Shown: positions 36,601 through 48,640 of the stretch, in pieces
Layout of the letters: every line of letters begins with the position of its first letter
Numbering within the stretch: position 1 is the first letter of the stretch
Origin: Lamellibrachia columna
Lineage: Eukaryota; Annelida; Polychaeta; Sabellida; Siboglinidae
Length of the DNA stretch: 64,000 bases
Direction: 5' to 3'
Assembly (NCBI GenBank): GCA_963662155.1
Contig: OY759274.1
Coordinates: 22,283,457-22,347,456 of the forward strand
Notes under the pieces: generated by a model
The model's database searches: none
The model's input: only the letters and a program-made list of their open reading frames with translations
Told to the model about the DNA's origin: nothing
Translations under genes and position numbers: made by a program

Positions 36601-39600
36601 TTCCTTTGAACTGCTTCTGCTGACCAAATTATACAAAGAACCAGTACAGTTATTTGTGTAAACTGTACAAGACTTCATAGCCTTGGTTGTCTTACCTATT
36701 GTCTTTATAGGCTATTGGAGAAGACACAAAATAAGCCAGTATTAATCCAAATTGTAATAGAAATGTAATTGATCAATTGCTATTACATTTCCTTACACTA
36801 CTGTTACCATTACATTGTATTCTGTTCCATCTATTGCTATTATTATTACTTGAAATGTAAAATGTAATCATTACAGTTACAATGTAATCTGCTGGGAGGT
36901 GTTGGTAAGTGATATTTTTTGAGGCTGTGAAATATTAAATTCTTCAGAATCTACACATTTTGATATAGCGGAAAGCTATGGAGTGTTTTACTGCCTGTTG
37001 ACTGCTATATAAGTGATCAGCTTAGTGTAGAGATTAATGTTTGTGTGTGATTATGAATAATAAGACATTTGATAATAAAACATATGTATTTTAAAGAAAT
37101 TCTTAGTGTGGCAGCAATGTATGTCTTATCATTTTAGATTTGTTGAATGAATGTAATCATAGCTTAAAAAGAGAGTATTTAATTACTGCATGGTTAATCG
37201 GTTATTTTACTGCAGATCGGTTTAAACAAAGATTACCAAAGAGATTACCATAATTAAAACAAAGATTACCATTCAAACAAAGATTACCGTTGCTGACCGA
37301 GTCAGATCAAAAATCACATTTTCAGTATTACCACTGTATAGCATGGCGGCACCAGTATTATGTATTTTCAGAAATAAATTTACATTGCATCGTCATTCGC
37401 CAGTGAATGTCTCGAAGCCTGTGCAGATGGATTAATGTTGCCTCCCTGGCAGATGCTGCTGCGCCCTCCCCATGCCCGAGTGGTCGTCATCATGGGCTCA
37501 CCGTCGGACTCTGAGACGGCGCAGGTGGTGCGCACCACCCTCTCTAACCTTGGAGTGCCATGTAAGCTGCGGGTCACGTCGGCCCACAAAGGAACGGAGG
37601 AAACATTGCGCATCCTCGCTGAGTATGAAGGCAAGTCTTCATGCATCTCATCTTTAGGAAACTAGATGAGTTGTGTGAGAGAAAAGGCAGCCACTGCTTA
37701 TGACTCGGTTTTGGTAGGGCAATGCGAATGATAAGTTCATGCCCCCTAGTTTGAAGTGTTCATACTGTACAGAAGAACTTATGTGAATGTTTGACATTGT
37801 TCACATAACTCAGAACAATCATAGAAAAGACGCACAGCATTACTAACAATTGTACGGAACTATGAACTCCTGTTGTTTTGAGTTACGTCATTTACGACAA
37901 ATGACCACATGTCCCTTCGTACTATCCTCACTGACGGGGGAATTTTCGAAATTGTTTTAATGTACGAACCTTCCCCATGGGCCCCTGGGAAAGCATAACA
38001 AATTTAATTATGAGGTAACAGACAAAGTCTACTTTATATTACAAACATTGCAATTAAGAATATGGGTGGCTCCTATGATCAGGGCTGGCGTGTAGCGAAG
38101 TAAAAGTACTTGAGTAGTCATTTCAAGTAATTGGCGTGTAACGAAGTAGAATTTTTACTAAATACTTTTACTTGTAACGAAGTAGTTTTATCTAAAGTAA
38201 CGCGACTTTTTACTCTGTTACTTTTATTTACTTCGCAATATATTTTCGTTACATTTTTTTGCGAAACCGCTGCTGCCGGTGGCGCTCCACCGTCAACGAC
38301 ATTCATAGTCACCAGGCCAAAAGCTATTAATATCATTCAATCGCATGCCAGTTCGCAGTCATATTTGCATGCGTACCTCTCTTCGGGAAATCGAAGCAAC
38401 CACTGTTTTATATCTACATCATTGAACGAAGTCTGCCAAATATTGGCATAGGTCAGGTCAAGGCCGTTGACATGAAATGTCACTTCGAGCACACAACGCT
38501 TGAACGCCATCTCAAACCACGATGCAAATGTCTCCGTTGCACCATATAAACTATTAGTCAGTAAGTTTCCAATACGTATTATAAATATTAAAATTTGCAA
38601 TTTCGACAATGTATTGATAATCCCCATACACTGAGACAATTCTGATATTCGTGAGTGAACGGGCATCGTGAATTGAGAACGAGAACCGATTTTCACCCAT
38701 TGGCATTGTCAGCAACAGCATTAAACAGCAATGCATTAAACAGCAATGCATTAAACAGCATTTTATTTTCATAAAATTCATATTGAGATGTTTAATAAAT
38801 TCATAATAATGATTACTCTACAGAACTAAGCAGCAAAGAATTGATACTCTGCCATTTGGCAGCATCTTTTCCCAGCAATGGCTTATTCAAGCTGACCCAT
38901 AAATAATATCAAGGACAGGGACAGGGGCCCTGACAGGTCACTTTTAATTGCAATTACCAACAGCATTCCTCTGTTGCACTGGTCTGTCTTCTGATCAATT
39001 CTAGCCCCAGTTGGTACCAGGTAACCAACACAGCTAGCTGCTAAAGCGTGTTGTTTCACTGTTTGTGTGAGCTGATAGACATGTCTGGGAAGACATGAGA
39101 AGGTGGGGGTTCACAACCAGATGGCTTCATCAGCTAGGCATCAAATGTCTTTGTTAATTTTACTATGGGCAGTGCTAGGTTGTATTACCTCTGACCAGTT
39201 TCCCTGAGAGGCTACTACTAGTACTGGACTGACCCTCTACCTACTCAGATACAATCACACCTGTGTATACATATCCCGTTGTACAATCTAGCTCCTGCCA
39301 TACCCCAGTGGAACAGGTCGATAAAAAGACAGATTATGCCTCACCATTAATTAAGTTCTGTATTTAACTGAAATTATTTGATGTTGTGAGCTCTCATTAA
39401 AGATAATGTAATTTTCCAAGCATCCAAGTGAGCACCGTGTTCAATGGTGGCAGACCGATTGACCAGCGAAGGCTGTCTGGGAGCACATTGTTATAGGCAG
39501 AGTGGTTGCAAAACAGTTGTCAGATGCAAGTTGTGTAATTTATATAACATTACTCATGTTTTTGTTGTTATTTCTAAGTGTTGTACTTTTACTTCTACTT

Positions 39601-41411
39601 TTACTTCAAGTACTTTTGAAAAGTAGCTTTACTTTTTACTCAAGTACTTTTTTTACAAAGTAATTTTACTTTTACTCAAGTAGTATTTAGGTGAATTACT
39701 TTTACTTAAGTACAAAATTAAAGTAATTCAGTCAACCCTGCCTATGATGGCAACCATTTTGAGTCTTAGAATAATTCAACGTTTATGAAATACCTGTCAA
39801 CCAGTGATATGTAAATTTATGTCTGAGGCAGGCTGAAACTCATTATTACCCAAGGGTATTTATTTGGCAGGAACCCCAACCCAGGTCATTTATATGGCTA
39901 CTTAATCACACCTGGCAGTGTGCAGACCACTGTTATCACAGTTTAGATGTTTACAACTTAATATAATGTGTTGTAATTCCAATTTTTTAACAGCTGTAAT
40001 TCTATTTTAAGTTTTTCTCCAAAGTTTTGGACAGTATTTGCCAGTTTTCCCTGTAAATATCAGGTTTTTCCTGGGAAAGCCCAACCTTGTATGAAATACA
40101 TCTAAATGTTGGACGTCCTTGCAGGAGATGGTGTTCCAACAGTATTCATTGCCATAGCTGGTCGCAGTAACGGTCTTGGTCCAGTGCTGGCCGGCAACAC
40201 AGTGTCACCGGTCATCAACTGTCCACCCCTGAAGGCTGACTGGGCAGCTCAGGACATCTGGTCATCACTGCGACTTCCATCAGGTAGGAACTATTTTACT
40301 TTATGCCAAGGAGCTCCTTCCATTTTACCTCTCAAGAAACAGAGCTTTTATGCTAAATACATTGCTCTTTGGTTGCCAGTGAAATGATCCATATGGTTAG
40401 AAATCTGAAAGGTCATTTTTTATGTGGCTTGGATCTTTCTCCACCCAGTTTTATGTCCATTTTTTGGTGTCTACCGGTACTTAATTAACTGATATTTATA
40501 TTTTTTTATTTATTATATTTTAACTTATTTATATTTTAATGTATATTTGTATGTAATTGGTTTTATCAACATGAAATAAAGGTATTCAATTATATAAGGG
40601 ATAATACATTGACAAAGTATACTTATGAGTGTAACATTTCAACTATCTAAAATTGTGCTTATAAGTACCTTTCAAAGTGTTTTTATATTCATATCTCACC
40701 TTGGATAAAGAGCGATTATTTAGGTTATTAGTGACTTTGGAAATAAGGTACCCTAAAGGTTGTTTTAAAAGGTTTGTTTTTTATATCCTTTAAATGATTT
40801 GCATATCTTTGCTGGGATCAAAGTTATGTATACTAACAAACATACCAATCCTGACGGGACATGTTAGTTACATAAACCGTCCCACGCCGTCTTTCATACT
40901 CCCCAACATTGGTGCCATATCACCACCGATTCAAAATGGCGATTAGTTGGCTTGGTAATGCCATGGATGCTTAAAACTTGTTACATCAGGTCAGTGCAAC
41001 TGTTCAGTGGGTGGTTTACCTAACTTGAAACAATCGTAGAATATCTGCATAGCATTGCAAACAATCTACAAATCAGTTACGGATCCTTTCTGGGGTTGTA
41101 GATTAACCCCTGAAAGTTTGGCGCCCGAGTTGCAAAGCGTCTAGGAGTAGATAGAGTTGCATAACATGCATACATATGCTAGCTCGATTATAGTGAGATA
41201 TTCAGCTGCACGCATATAAATGCCCAGATGTTGGGATGTTTCAGGACTGGGATGTTCGACAGTACTATCCGCAGAGGGAGCGGCATTGCAAGCGGCGCAG
41301 ATTGTGGCACTATCAGACCATGTGATCTGGAGCCGTCTGCGAGCGGCGCAGCTTAATACTTGGATCAAACTAACTCAGGCCGACCACAAAATCAGTGGAG
41401 ACAACAGTTAG
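30612..41411 (+). CDS. PAICS: PAICS: SAICAR synthetase / AIR carboxylase, 424 aa
   Basis: This bifunctional enzyme performs two steps of de novo purine synthesis in the cytosol: carboxylation of AIR to CAIR, then ATP-dependent condensation with aspartate to SAICAR. Coding exons are 30612-30618, 32477-32683, 33269-33447, 33975-34182, 36002-36171, 37453-37630, 40125-40283 and 41245-41411 (TAG). All phases join and the total is 1275 nt. The N-terminal SAICAR synthetase half (residues about 1-257) shows [44 protein letters not shown] and [13 protein letters not shown]. The C-terminal class II PurE-type half shows [40 protein letters not shown] and [16 protein letters not shown]. Length is within one residue of vertebrate PAICS and no key motif is broken, so the gene looks functional. 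Intron 6 (37631-40124) uses a GC donor. Introns carry LINE, SINE and hAT insertions. Confidence 0.96.
31470..31610. mobile_element. SINE family A tail abutting SINE family B segment
   Basis: Bases 31470-31555 (cttatatagcgcagtatcca through cattccaacgccatctcgac) are the family A tail in minus orientation. Immediately after, ctatctatgccaggagaagtaaaagatccc matches family B (compare 50138-50180) in plus orientation. Located in PAICS intron 1. Either two insertions or a rearranged chimera. Confidence 0.65.
32684..33268. other. PAICS: PAICS intron 2
   Basis: GT-AG, phase 1, with AT-rich content. No mobile element recognised by eye. Confidence 0.7.
34879..35004. repeat. 42-bp tandem repeat, left part (3 units)
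   Basis: Units of 42 bp end in ttaatagaatcac and begin attgttctggcc. The array is interrupted after unit three by a LINE and resumes at 35522. Confidence 0.9.
35005..35521 (-). mobile_element. 5'-truncated LINE (CR1/jockey-like RT C-terminus)
   Basis: The minus-strand frame 35098-35550 gives the typical C-terminal domain of CR1/jockey-type ORF2: [56 protein letters not shown] and [10 protein letters not shown] (each a separate block). It is truncated at the 5' side and inserted into the 42-bp array of PAICS intron 4. A 128-bp segment covering its 3' end and part of an array unit is tandemly duplicated (34976-35103 and 35104-35231). Related 3' fragments lie at 4.2, 48.4 and 59.5 kb. Confidence 0.85.
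35522..35665. repeat. 42-bp tandem repeat, right part (3+ units)
   Basis: Units at 35522, 35564 and 35606 (attgttctggcccatagtga...) and a partial fourth. This is the continuation of the array at 34879-35004 beyond the LINE insertion. Confidence 0.9.
35762..35935 (+). mobile_element. SINE family A, 3'-truncated, in PAICS intron 4
   Basis: Head remnant (gagagaaccggcgttccaatc) followed by tgctgtttcgaaactt, tcagttgtataaatgaatac and gtagacagtggctatg, in family order. The tail is missing. It ends about 65 bp before the acceptor of PAICS exon 5. Confidence 0.75.
36224..36891. mobile_element. hAT-type MITE with exact 8-bp target duplication
   Basis: ctgggagg occurs directly on both sides (36216-36223 and 36892-36899). 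The element begins cagtcctggggccagttgca and ends aatgtaatctg, giving CAG...CTG ends. Sub-terminal sequence at both ends is rich in inverted attacaatgtaatc and tattactatta motifs. It is 668 bp, non-coding and within PAICS intron 5. A related sequence lies at about 55.9 kb. Confidence 0.7.
37631..40124 (+). other. PAICS: GC-AG intron of PAICS (intron 6)
   Basis: Exon 6 ends GAGTATGAAG at 37630 and is followed by gcaagtct; exon 7 begins after cttgcag at 40124. Only this junction restores the conserved [11 protein letters not shown] reading. The nearest GT (in aagtct) would shift the frame. The donor AAG|GCAAGT fits the consensus of rare GC-AG introns. The intron holds a complete hAT element. Confidence 0.9.
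38080..39740. mobile_element. hAT transposon, non-autonomous, exact 8-bp TSD
   Basis: The 8-bp target duplication cctatgat flanks the element (38072-38079 and 39741-39748). The left end is cagggctggcgtgtagcgaa; the right end (reverse complement) is cagggttgactgaattactt. Both ends are followed by repeated aagtaaaagtacttgagtag-like motifs, typical of some hAT families. The 1661-bp interior shows no transposase signature; open frames such as 38337-38696 minus have no recognised domain. Inserted in the GC-AG intron of PAICS. Confidence 0.85.
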
Positions 41412-41800
41412 TCTGATGTTACAGGCAGGAGTCTCACATGGTCAGCAAAATGTTTCATGTTTACCCCACTCTACCCTAGAGTAGAAGGTCTGAACATTTG
41501 TTTTCTTCACTGCCAGTGAAATATATTTTTGTACTGCTAGCTTAAATGGTGTGCAGTATGCTGCACAAGCTTTGGCTGCGCCATAATTCAATTATCAGAT
41601 GTGAAAATTTGACTGTGTTGTAATTCAATTATTAGATGTGAAAATTTGCTTTAATATGATCTATAATTGTCTGTGTATTACACAAAACTGCACTAGTCAT
41701 TTTCTGTCAAATCAGTGTTATATTTTGCTATATGCGTTATATTTGTTGATATTACAGTAAGCACGTTATTGGAATAAACACATGAAATCAGTTGCTTCTT
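41412..41800 (+). terminator. PAICS: PAICS 3' UTR and poly-A signal
   Basis: AATAAA at 41773-41778, about 360 bp after the stop, is the first canonical hexamer downstream. Cleavage soon after is expected. Confidence 0.6.
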
Positions 41801-44800
41801 TTCACTGTGTTATTGTAGCATTAGTTCCTGACACATTTAAGTGCATGATATTTTGTTTTAAGTTCTGAAATGTGTATGTATATAATATAACATACTTTTT
41901 CAAAAAAGTATATGTTTGCTTGTTATGTGGAGCAAGCCAGCTATTTTGAGGACAACTGCTTCTAGCTTTGTGTTCCAGCCTATTCCAACAGGTGAATTGT
42001 ACAACACTCAGCGTATTCCACCAAGTGAATAGCACGACACTATACCAGTATGACAGTACCACCAGCACATTTTGCTATGCACAAAGGACTCGAGCACCAC
42101 ATTTCCAGAAAGGTGACACTTAATAAACAGATACAGAGGTGCCAACTTCTGATGTAAAAGTATAATGCCCTTGCGATGACCCAGCGGGAATCGGGAGGGG
42201 CGAGACATACACTCCCATACCCTGAGAAGATTGGTTAAAATGCAATTTGTTACACTCTGAATAATACACATGTTTACTGTCAAAGTACTTCACCACAATT
42301 TTATGCTCTCCATATCTGTGCTGGGATCAGTAGCAATACTGTAGGGTCCTTTCTGAAGAATGGTGCTAATATTATCATCACATTCCTTGGCAAGTGTTTC
42401 AACAATTGCAGTTGTCTTTGTTCAGCCACTGGAATATTGAGTTACACCACGTACAACATACACTTGGTTTAGTCCACAATGGCACCTGCACTAATCGGAT
42501 GGCGCAAAAGGTCTGCCAGGTTAATTAAAAAAATACAAACCAGCTACGAGCGTAATCAGTGGAGCGTTAGGTGTAATGGCATAATGCGTGGCTAAATATC
42601 GTAATTATTACACTCAAATTGTAATAGTTGGCACCTCTGCAGATACACCAAAGGCCACTGGAACCTGCAGTCGAGTCTGCTGGAAAAATCCAATTTTTAT
42701 TTTTAAACATTTTACAACATGCAGATTGCCTTCACAGAAGCGCAGAAAAGAACACATTCTTCAGTGGACAAACACCTCATTGAGATGAACGGGACCACTG
42801 GTACCGTTTTTTACCAACAGTGCTAGTCGTTCTCATTACAGATAGATTGTCCTTTGAAGAATGCTCTAAAACTGTTCTCTGAAATAATTTGTCATTCTTT
42901 GTGACATACAATGATAAATACACATGTAAAACATTGTCTCACTGAGACAGCAACGACATCTGCTTGTTACACAGGGCTCCAACTTTTCCACTTAAGAACG
43001 GTTTACATGAGAGATTTTGTTCCCGATTTATCAATACGCACAGCTAGACTATGTTGTTTACACTGCGCCCTATATCTCAACTCATCATTCCCGCTTTGAT
43101 GAAAGGTCATGACGGGTTCACCTGCTGTTGGTCACTGATTGACCACTGCTTCAAAATCAGGGTTAACTGTTTATCCAATTATTATCTCTGACAAAACCGT
43201 TTTGCAAATAGGCCTCATAATTCTAATTCTTGCAATGTGGTACTGCACAACAATATGTCAGCCGACGAATTGTGCAGAAATCGCTCGTGTAAACCGACCT
43301 TCAGAAATTGTACAATACATTCCCTACATCAACACTTAAAATGATATACATCTGTAGTCGCATGTATAAACTGGGTCTGGTTGTTAGATATAAATGGGAC
43401 TCTAATACAAAACATAACATTACATGTTTGGCTGTCCGCCATATCAAATAGAACAGGCCACTCTACTACTCAATAATACTGTGAAAAGCTCGTGTTAACT
43501 CGGTAAAAATAAAGGCACGGTTATGTAGCATAAAACTTACTGAGATACAACATAGCAAGTAGACTCAATTACAGTATCACAAAAACATATTCCAAGACAT
43601 CAGGCAAGGCTTCACATGGCGCGATTACTTGAAGGACTGCGATTGTTCTGTTTGTCTCATTTCAGATTCATTTTACAAAAAATCAAACATCTGGTATCAA
43701 CTACGACATGCTGTGTCGTTTGTGCAAGTGTTAATTATTTAGTTATGATGAAATCATCGAATAAACTGTTAAATTATGTTTGGCCGGATTTGGTAAAAAT
43801 TGGGCAGAATTGGTCCAGCGCTATATACTATGACATAACTATTCACACTTTTGCATGTTGTCGATTCTTTCGATGATTTAAAAAAAAATGCATACTCTTA
43901 TTAAACCAACGGCATAATACTTAAACTATTTACACATTACAGATTTGAACATCAACAAACCTGATTTGTTATGGACTAAATCAGTGGAGGAAGAAGTTTT
44001 AACCCACCTTGTGAGTAATCATTAAGTTTTGTATGTAACTAATATAACAACACTACACACAGGCTCAACAACAAATGTCATCAGATTAATTGAAACGAAC
44101 AAGGGGGTTCATCACCACCATTGACTTTGTCACCTAAACTATGACATGGTTATCAGCTTTTGATACAGAACCGCATCCAACATAATTTCGTGTGACTAGT
44201 TTGAAGCAATTAAAATTGTCCCGCATTTAATTTAGCTCATTGCGAATCAGGTTTCATGTTAAAATCTGTAGTGCGTGTGAATAGTTTAAGTAATAGTTTA
44301 ATAGGCTTCATCGTTTTTTAAGAGTGCATACCTTTGTTAAAATTTCGGTTTACCTTTACCAAGATTAATTTAGTAGTTTGTCCTGTGATTTTATTAAAAC
44401 TAACACATTTGCACAAACCAGCTAGCATGCTGTAGTAGGTACATGATATGTTCCATTTTGGGTGAAATAAGTCTGAAACGAGACAAGCACAAAATCTAAT
44501 TGCAGGTGCACCTGTAAGTTTCACAAATAGGCTGCACCAGTCCACATGTTACACACAAGTAGTTGCTATCAACCAATTAGACCATGTAATTTAAACTTTT
44601 ATCAATATAGCCTGATTGAGATGTATTCAAGTATTAAACCAAACTAAGTTCGGCCTAACAGCATCGTACTAAACTTGAAGCATCAAAGCCAAACAATGAA
44701 AGCCTCTTGTCACAATAATGCCACCAGATTAATACTTTATTATTTTTAATAATTTTAAAATTATTACCACAGCAATGTTAATAGTCTTCAACACATACAA

Positions 44801-46429
44801 TATAAATAATGGTCGCTGCTAAATAAGCAGTTAATTGTTATTATAAATCTACATATAGGCAACTTATAATTACAATATAAAAATTCACATCTGGAATTTT
44901 TAACATGTACACCACGTGTACTGTAGTTTCATCATCACCCACTATGAAGCGCCACATGATGCAAATTCTACAATAAGTGTATGAAATGACAAATGGTACA
45001 TTTTGGAAAATGGGCAGACATTTACCATGGCCCACAAACGGCACAATGCCTCCATTTTATGGTAACAATATAAACAACACTAAACAATCTTGACACTAAA
45101 GGTGCTGTGCAAAAAAACTATAGATAGTTCTACTATAAAATGCCAGCTTTACCATTTACTGTGAAATGCTGATAAATTACAAAACATAAAACCAACTCCT
45201 TTTAGCTCATATTCCTAACCAAAATCTTAACATTTTATTAATTTATTTGTAGAATATAGTTTGTTTGCATATCCTATTCAGGACATATCTGCCCAAACCC
45301 TTTTGCAAAATCAGTGTCTTTCTACAGTTATTCTGCCGCCGCTGTCGCCATTGCAAATAGTTTAGATATCATAAAATTTGACAGGCAAAAACTATTTCTG
45401 CGAGATATTGATTAGGATATTTTGCAGGGGAGGAGTTGAAAAACAACAAATTATTTTTGCTTCATTCATGGAACAATCTGTGAAACATGATGTAAAATTG
45501 CTATTGCATAATATAACCGATCATGTTAAAATGAGTTTACAATGGATATGTATTCTATATTAGTAATACAATTTATGTATTTCTTTAACTATAAATGTTT
45601 AACATATTTTAGTTTTCATCTAATAAATATGCAACACCATAATAACAATTTTAACTGTGATATTGTTTGTATATTCATTTATGGATTTTTTTTATTATAA
45701 TACACGTGTAGTTTTATCCATATATTAATTTTTTTTAGAGTATCCTCTGAATATGGCGCTATATAAATATTCTATTTTATAATTATTTATTCATTCTAAA
45801 ATAGACATTGTATAAGTTTATAAGTACAAAGCTTGAGTTGACAATAAATATTATGGGCAGCATGAATGCTTTAGTGACGATGTAATTTGTTCATTACATT
45901 GTGTGTTCTGTAACTAACTAGCTGCCTGCGAGACATGACAGGAAATTTTCAATGTCGGCTGTCTCTGTCATTGTATCCATTTACATACCAACAATATAAT
46001 ATATACCAGGTACTCGTGTAGTATTAATAAAACTAAGTAATATCAAATATGTAAATACTGGGGGAAAGTGTTTAATAAGTAGCACTCTTACTTTCTCCCT
46101 TTCAATGTTGTATACAAGTTTTTCAATTGGAAATAATTAAAAAGCATTGAACTGAAAATGGATTAGTTCCAACATCTACAACCAGGTGGGGGACGTTCCA
46201 ACCAACACCAGGTGGACCAGAATCGCCTTCGCACAGCTGAGAAATGGTCCCTATTTTTAGGGTTATCTTTACATGCTAGCTTGAAACATGACAACAAATT
46301 TGCACGTACAATGCTATTAATGGGAGTAGAAGCTGATATTTTGGCACTTTCTCAGAATGATCTGACAGTGTTGATTGTCAATGCAACACTTACAACAACT
46401 CCTTTTCAACACTCATCTTGTGATGAATG
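41801..46429. other. gene-poor intergenic DNA
   Basis: AT-rich, with no recognised protein family. One splice-flanked open segment at 43943-44010 is noted separately. Short open frames (for example 43616-43876 plus) have no supporting context. Confidence 0.45.
43943..44010 (+). other. possible orphan exon (22 codons)
   Basis: A tacacattacag acceptor is followed by 68 nt open in one frame (LNINKPDLLWTKSVEEEV and four more residues) and then a good donor, cctt|gtgagt. It needs a phase-1 partner upstream. No neighbouring exon or family was recognised, so it may be chance or an alternative or unlinked exon. Confidence 0.2.
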
Positions 46430-47050
46430 TAATAGCAGGATTTGGCGTTGATTGCAATAGCAGGATTTGGTGATGGTCACAATACACCTGTAGCAGTATT
46501 TAACGATGGTTGTAACAGCAATATTTTGCAATGTATTTGGCGATGGTCGTAACAGCGGTATTTGCGATGATCATAATCGCAGAATTTTGACAGGTCATAA
46601 TAGCAGGATTTGGCAACGGTCATAATGGCATGATTTTGGTGATGGTCGCAATGGCATGATTTGGTGATGGTTGCATTGGCATGATTTGGTGATGGTTGTA
46701 ATAACAGGATTTTACGATGGTCGTAACAGCAGGATTTGGCAAAGATTTTGACAGTGGACATAATAGTATGATTTGGTGATGGTCGTAATAGCAGGGTTTG
46801 GTGATGGCTGTAATAGCAGGATTCGGTGATGGTCGCAATGGCATGATTTGGTGATGGTTGCATTGGCATGATTTGGTGATGGTTGTAATAACAGGATTTT
46901 ACGATGGTCGTAACAGCAGGATTTGGCAAAGATTTTGACAGTGGACATAACAGTATGATTTGGTGGTGGTCATAATAGCAGGGTTTGGTGATGGCTGTAA
47001 TAGCAGGATTCGGTGATGGTCGTAATAGCAGGATTTGGTGTTGGTGGCAA
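46430..47050. repeat. degenerate ~25-bp array with 187-bp higher-order unit
   Basis: Imperfect copies of ggtgatggtcgtaatagcag(gattt) run for about 620 bp. A block beginning ggttgtaataacaggatttt at 46694 recurs at 46881 with few changes, so a 187-bp segment was duplicated in tandem. Minus-strand frames with HHQ/NPAITTI repeats are array artefacts. Confidence 0.88.
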
Positions 47051-47350
47051 GGCAAATTACACCTGGTACAACACTGGCAGGTATGCAGGTAGTTCACAAA
47101 ATCTGTGAACCCTGATTCTGCTGTTTAACAACGTATATCCATCTGTCTACCACTGAAGCAGGACAGATGGGTTGGACAGCGTGCAACGGAGGAAGCCTAG
47201 AACACCTCATCTTCATGCCCTGCGGGCTGGGTGTGCAGTGGTTGCAGGGGAGGTCGCTTGCCCTGGAAGTACCGCGACCCATGGTCTAGGGCTGTGCACT
47301 GAAACCACAAGTAACAACTCTGTTAATTATAGATGCCAGGTATGGGCCCA

Positions 47351-47993
47351 GTTACGTAACTGCAATTGATTATAGACAAAATGCTGTATTTGTAATGTTA
47401 TTCGATACTCGTTTTGAAATTGTGCTGTCATTCATGAAATTGTAGTCATTGTAAAGGTACTTTCTTATATATCGCTGTATCCAGTCCGTGGAACTGTTCA
47501 AAGCGCTTTACACTTCACCCCTGGCAGACCTGTTCAGTCCGACTTTTCTGGGAAGCATTCAGCCATGCTGCAATTGCTGCTCGAAGACTATTCGTTCACA
47601 TATCCACCTGTCTGTAACCAGGTACTCATTTATACAGCTCAGTGAACTGTGACAACGTGGGATGAACAAAATTGCCAAAGCTTTAAAACGGCAGCAAGAG
47701 GATTCGAACCCGGGTTCTCTCGATTTGAGAGTCCAACATTGTAACTGCTACCACGCCCCATTTGTAATTGATTTATTTCATGTAATTGCATCAATTACGT
47801 TTAATCACAGTATTAAACCATATCACAAATTTTGCCTGAACAAACTTACACATTTTTTTTTATAAACAGTTGGTTCTGCATAACACACTGATAATTCTAA
47901 CTGAATTGGTGTAATTGATTTTAATATTTTAGAAGTGTAATTGAAATGAAAAGTAATTGCAACTGATTTGATTTTGTGTAATTGGACCCTGCC
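47351..47993. mobile_element. possible hAT-like element with a nested SINE
   Basis: The left end (caggtatgggcccagttacg, then taactgcaattg) resembles the reverse complement of the right end (cagggtccaattacacaaaa, then cagttgcaattac). A SINE sits inside at 47457-47765. No target duplication could be matched, so limits are tentative. Confidence 0.4.
47457..47765 (-). mobile_element. SINE family A, full length
   Basis: Reading the minus strand: tRNA-like head with box B inside gaacccgggttctctcga context (ggattcgaacccggg on the plus strand), tttaaagctttggcaattttg, gctgtataaatgagtacctgg, gaatagtcttcgagcagc, and the tail aagcgctttgaacagttcca ending in tatataagaa. The best intact copy of the family in the window. 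Confidence 0.88.
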
Positions 47994-48405
47994 CTAATGA
48001 ATAATATATTTATTACATCATGGGTGTTTTAGTTACATGTTTTCATGCCGGGCAATAATTATATTTCTTCCAGAATCTCTCCATGTTCTAGGGAATACCT
48101 GTGCCAAATTGAATCATTTGGAAAAATGTAAATTATGCTGTAGATTTTGTTTACTTGCTACAAATGCATAAATTCGGTAGCAGATTTCATTAATCACAAG
48201 TACTTACACCAAAACCATTGCTTTATGTTCTATGATCTTCCCTTATAGATTTATACCAGTGCATCAAAACAAACTTGCCCAATGAAGTCTACATTACTAC
48301 TACTTTCTGCTAACCTACTCAGGAAGAGAAATAACAGAAAAACAAATGGCATAACATAATATGTTCTTTGATAGAATCATTCCATACACCCTCGAGATAA
48401 GATTC

Positions 48406-48640
48406 AACAAGATGGCCGTCCAAGACAAAGGCCCAGAAGGCAAGTGAACAAGGAAGCCATTGGTTTATCGAAGAGTCCAACAATTTGTCATCTATGTGTA
48501 ACCTGTCATTCTGAGATATTTGTCAATTTTGTTTTTAAACATATTCACGCTGCTAGCATTTACACAATCGGTAGATATTTGTTGTTCCTTTCATTTATTG
48601 TCCTCTGTGAGACATGTTAGATAGGTCGAGACATGTTAAA
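48406..48640 (-). mobile_element. LINE 3'-end fragment, same family as 35-kb copy
   Basis: Blocks aacaagatggccgtcc, caaggaagccattggtttatcga, gagtccaacaattt, tgtttttaaacatattcac and ttcatttattgtcctctgtgaga align in order with 35008-35345. Diverged, with no open frame. Confidence 0.75.

Noticed and set aside
37631..37640. GT donor at aagtct instead of the GC donor
   Set aside because: Using that GT adds bases that shift the frame of the next exon and break the conserved EYEGDG reading.
38337..38696. 119-codon minus frame inside the hAT element as a transposase
   Set aside because: No BED, RNase-H-like or hATC signature could be seen; the element is treated as non-autonomous.
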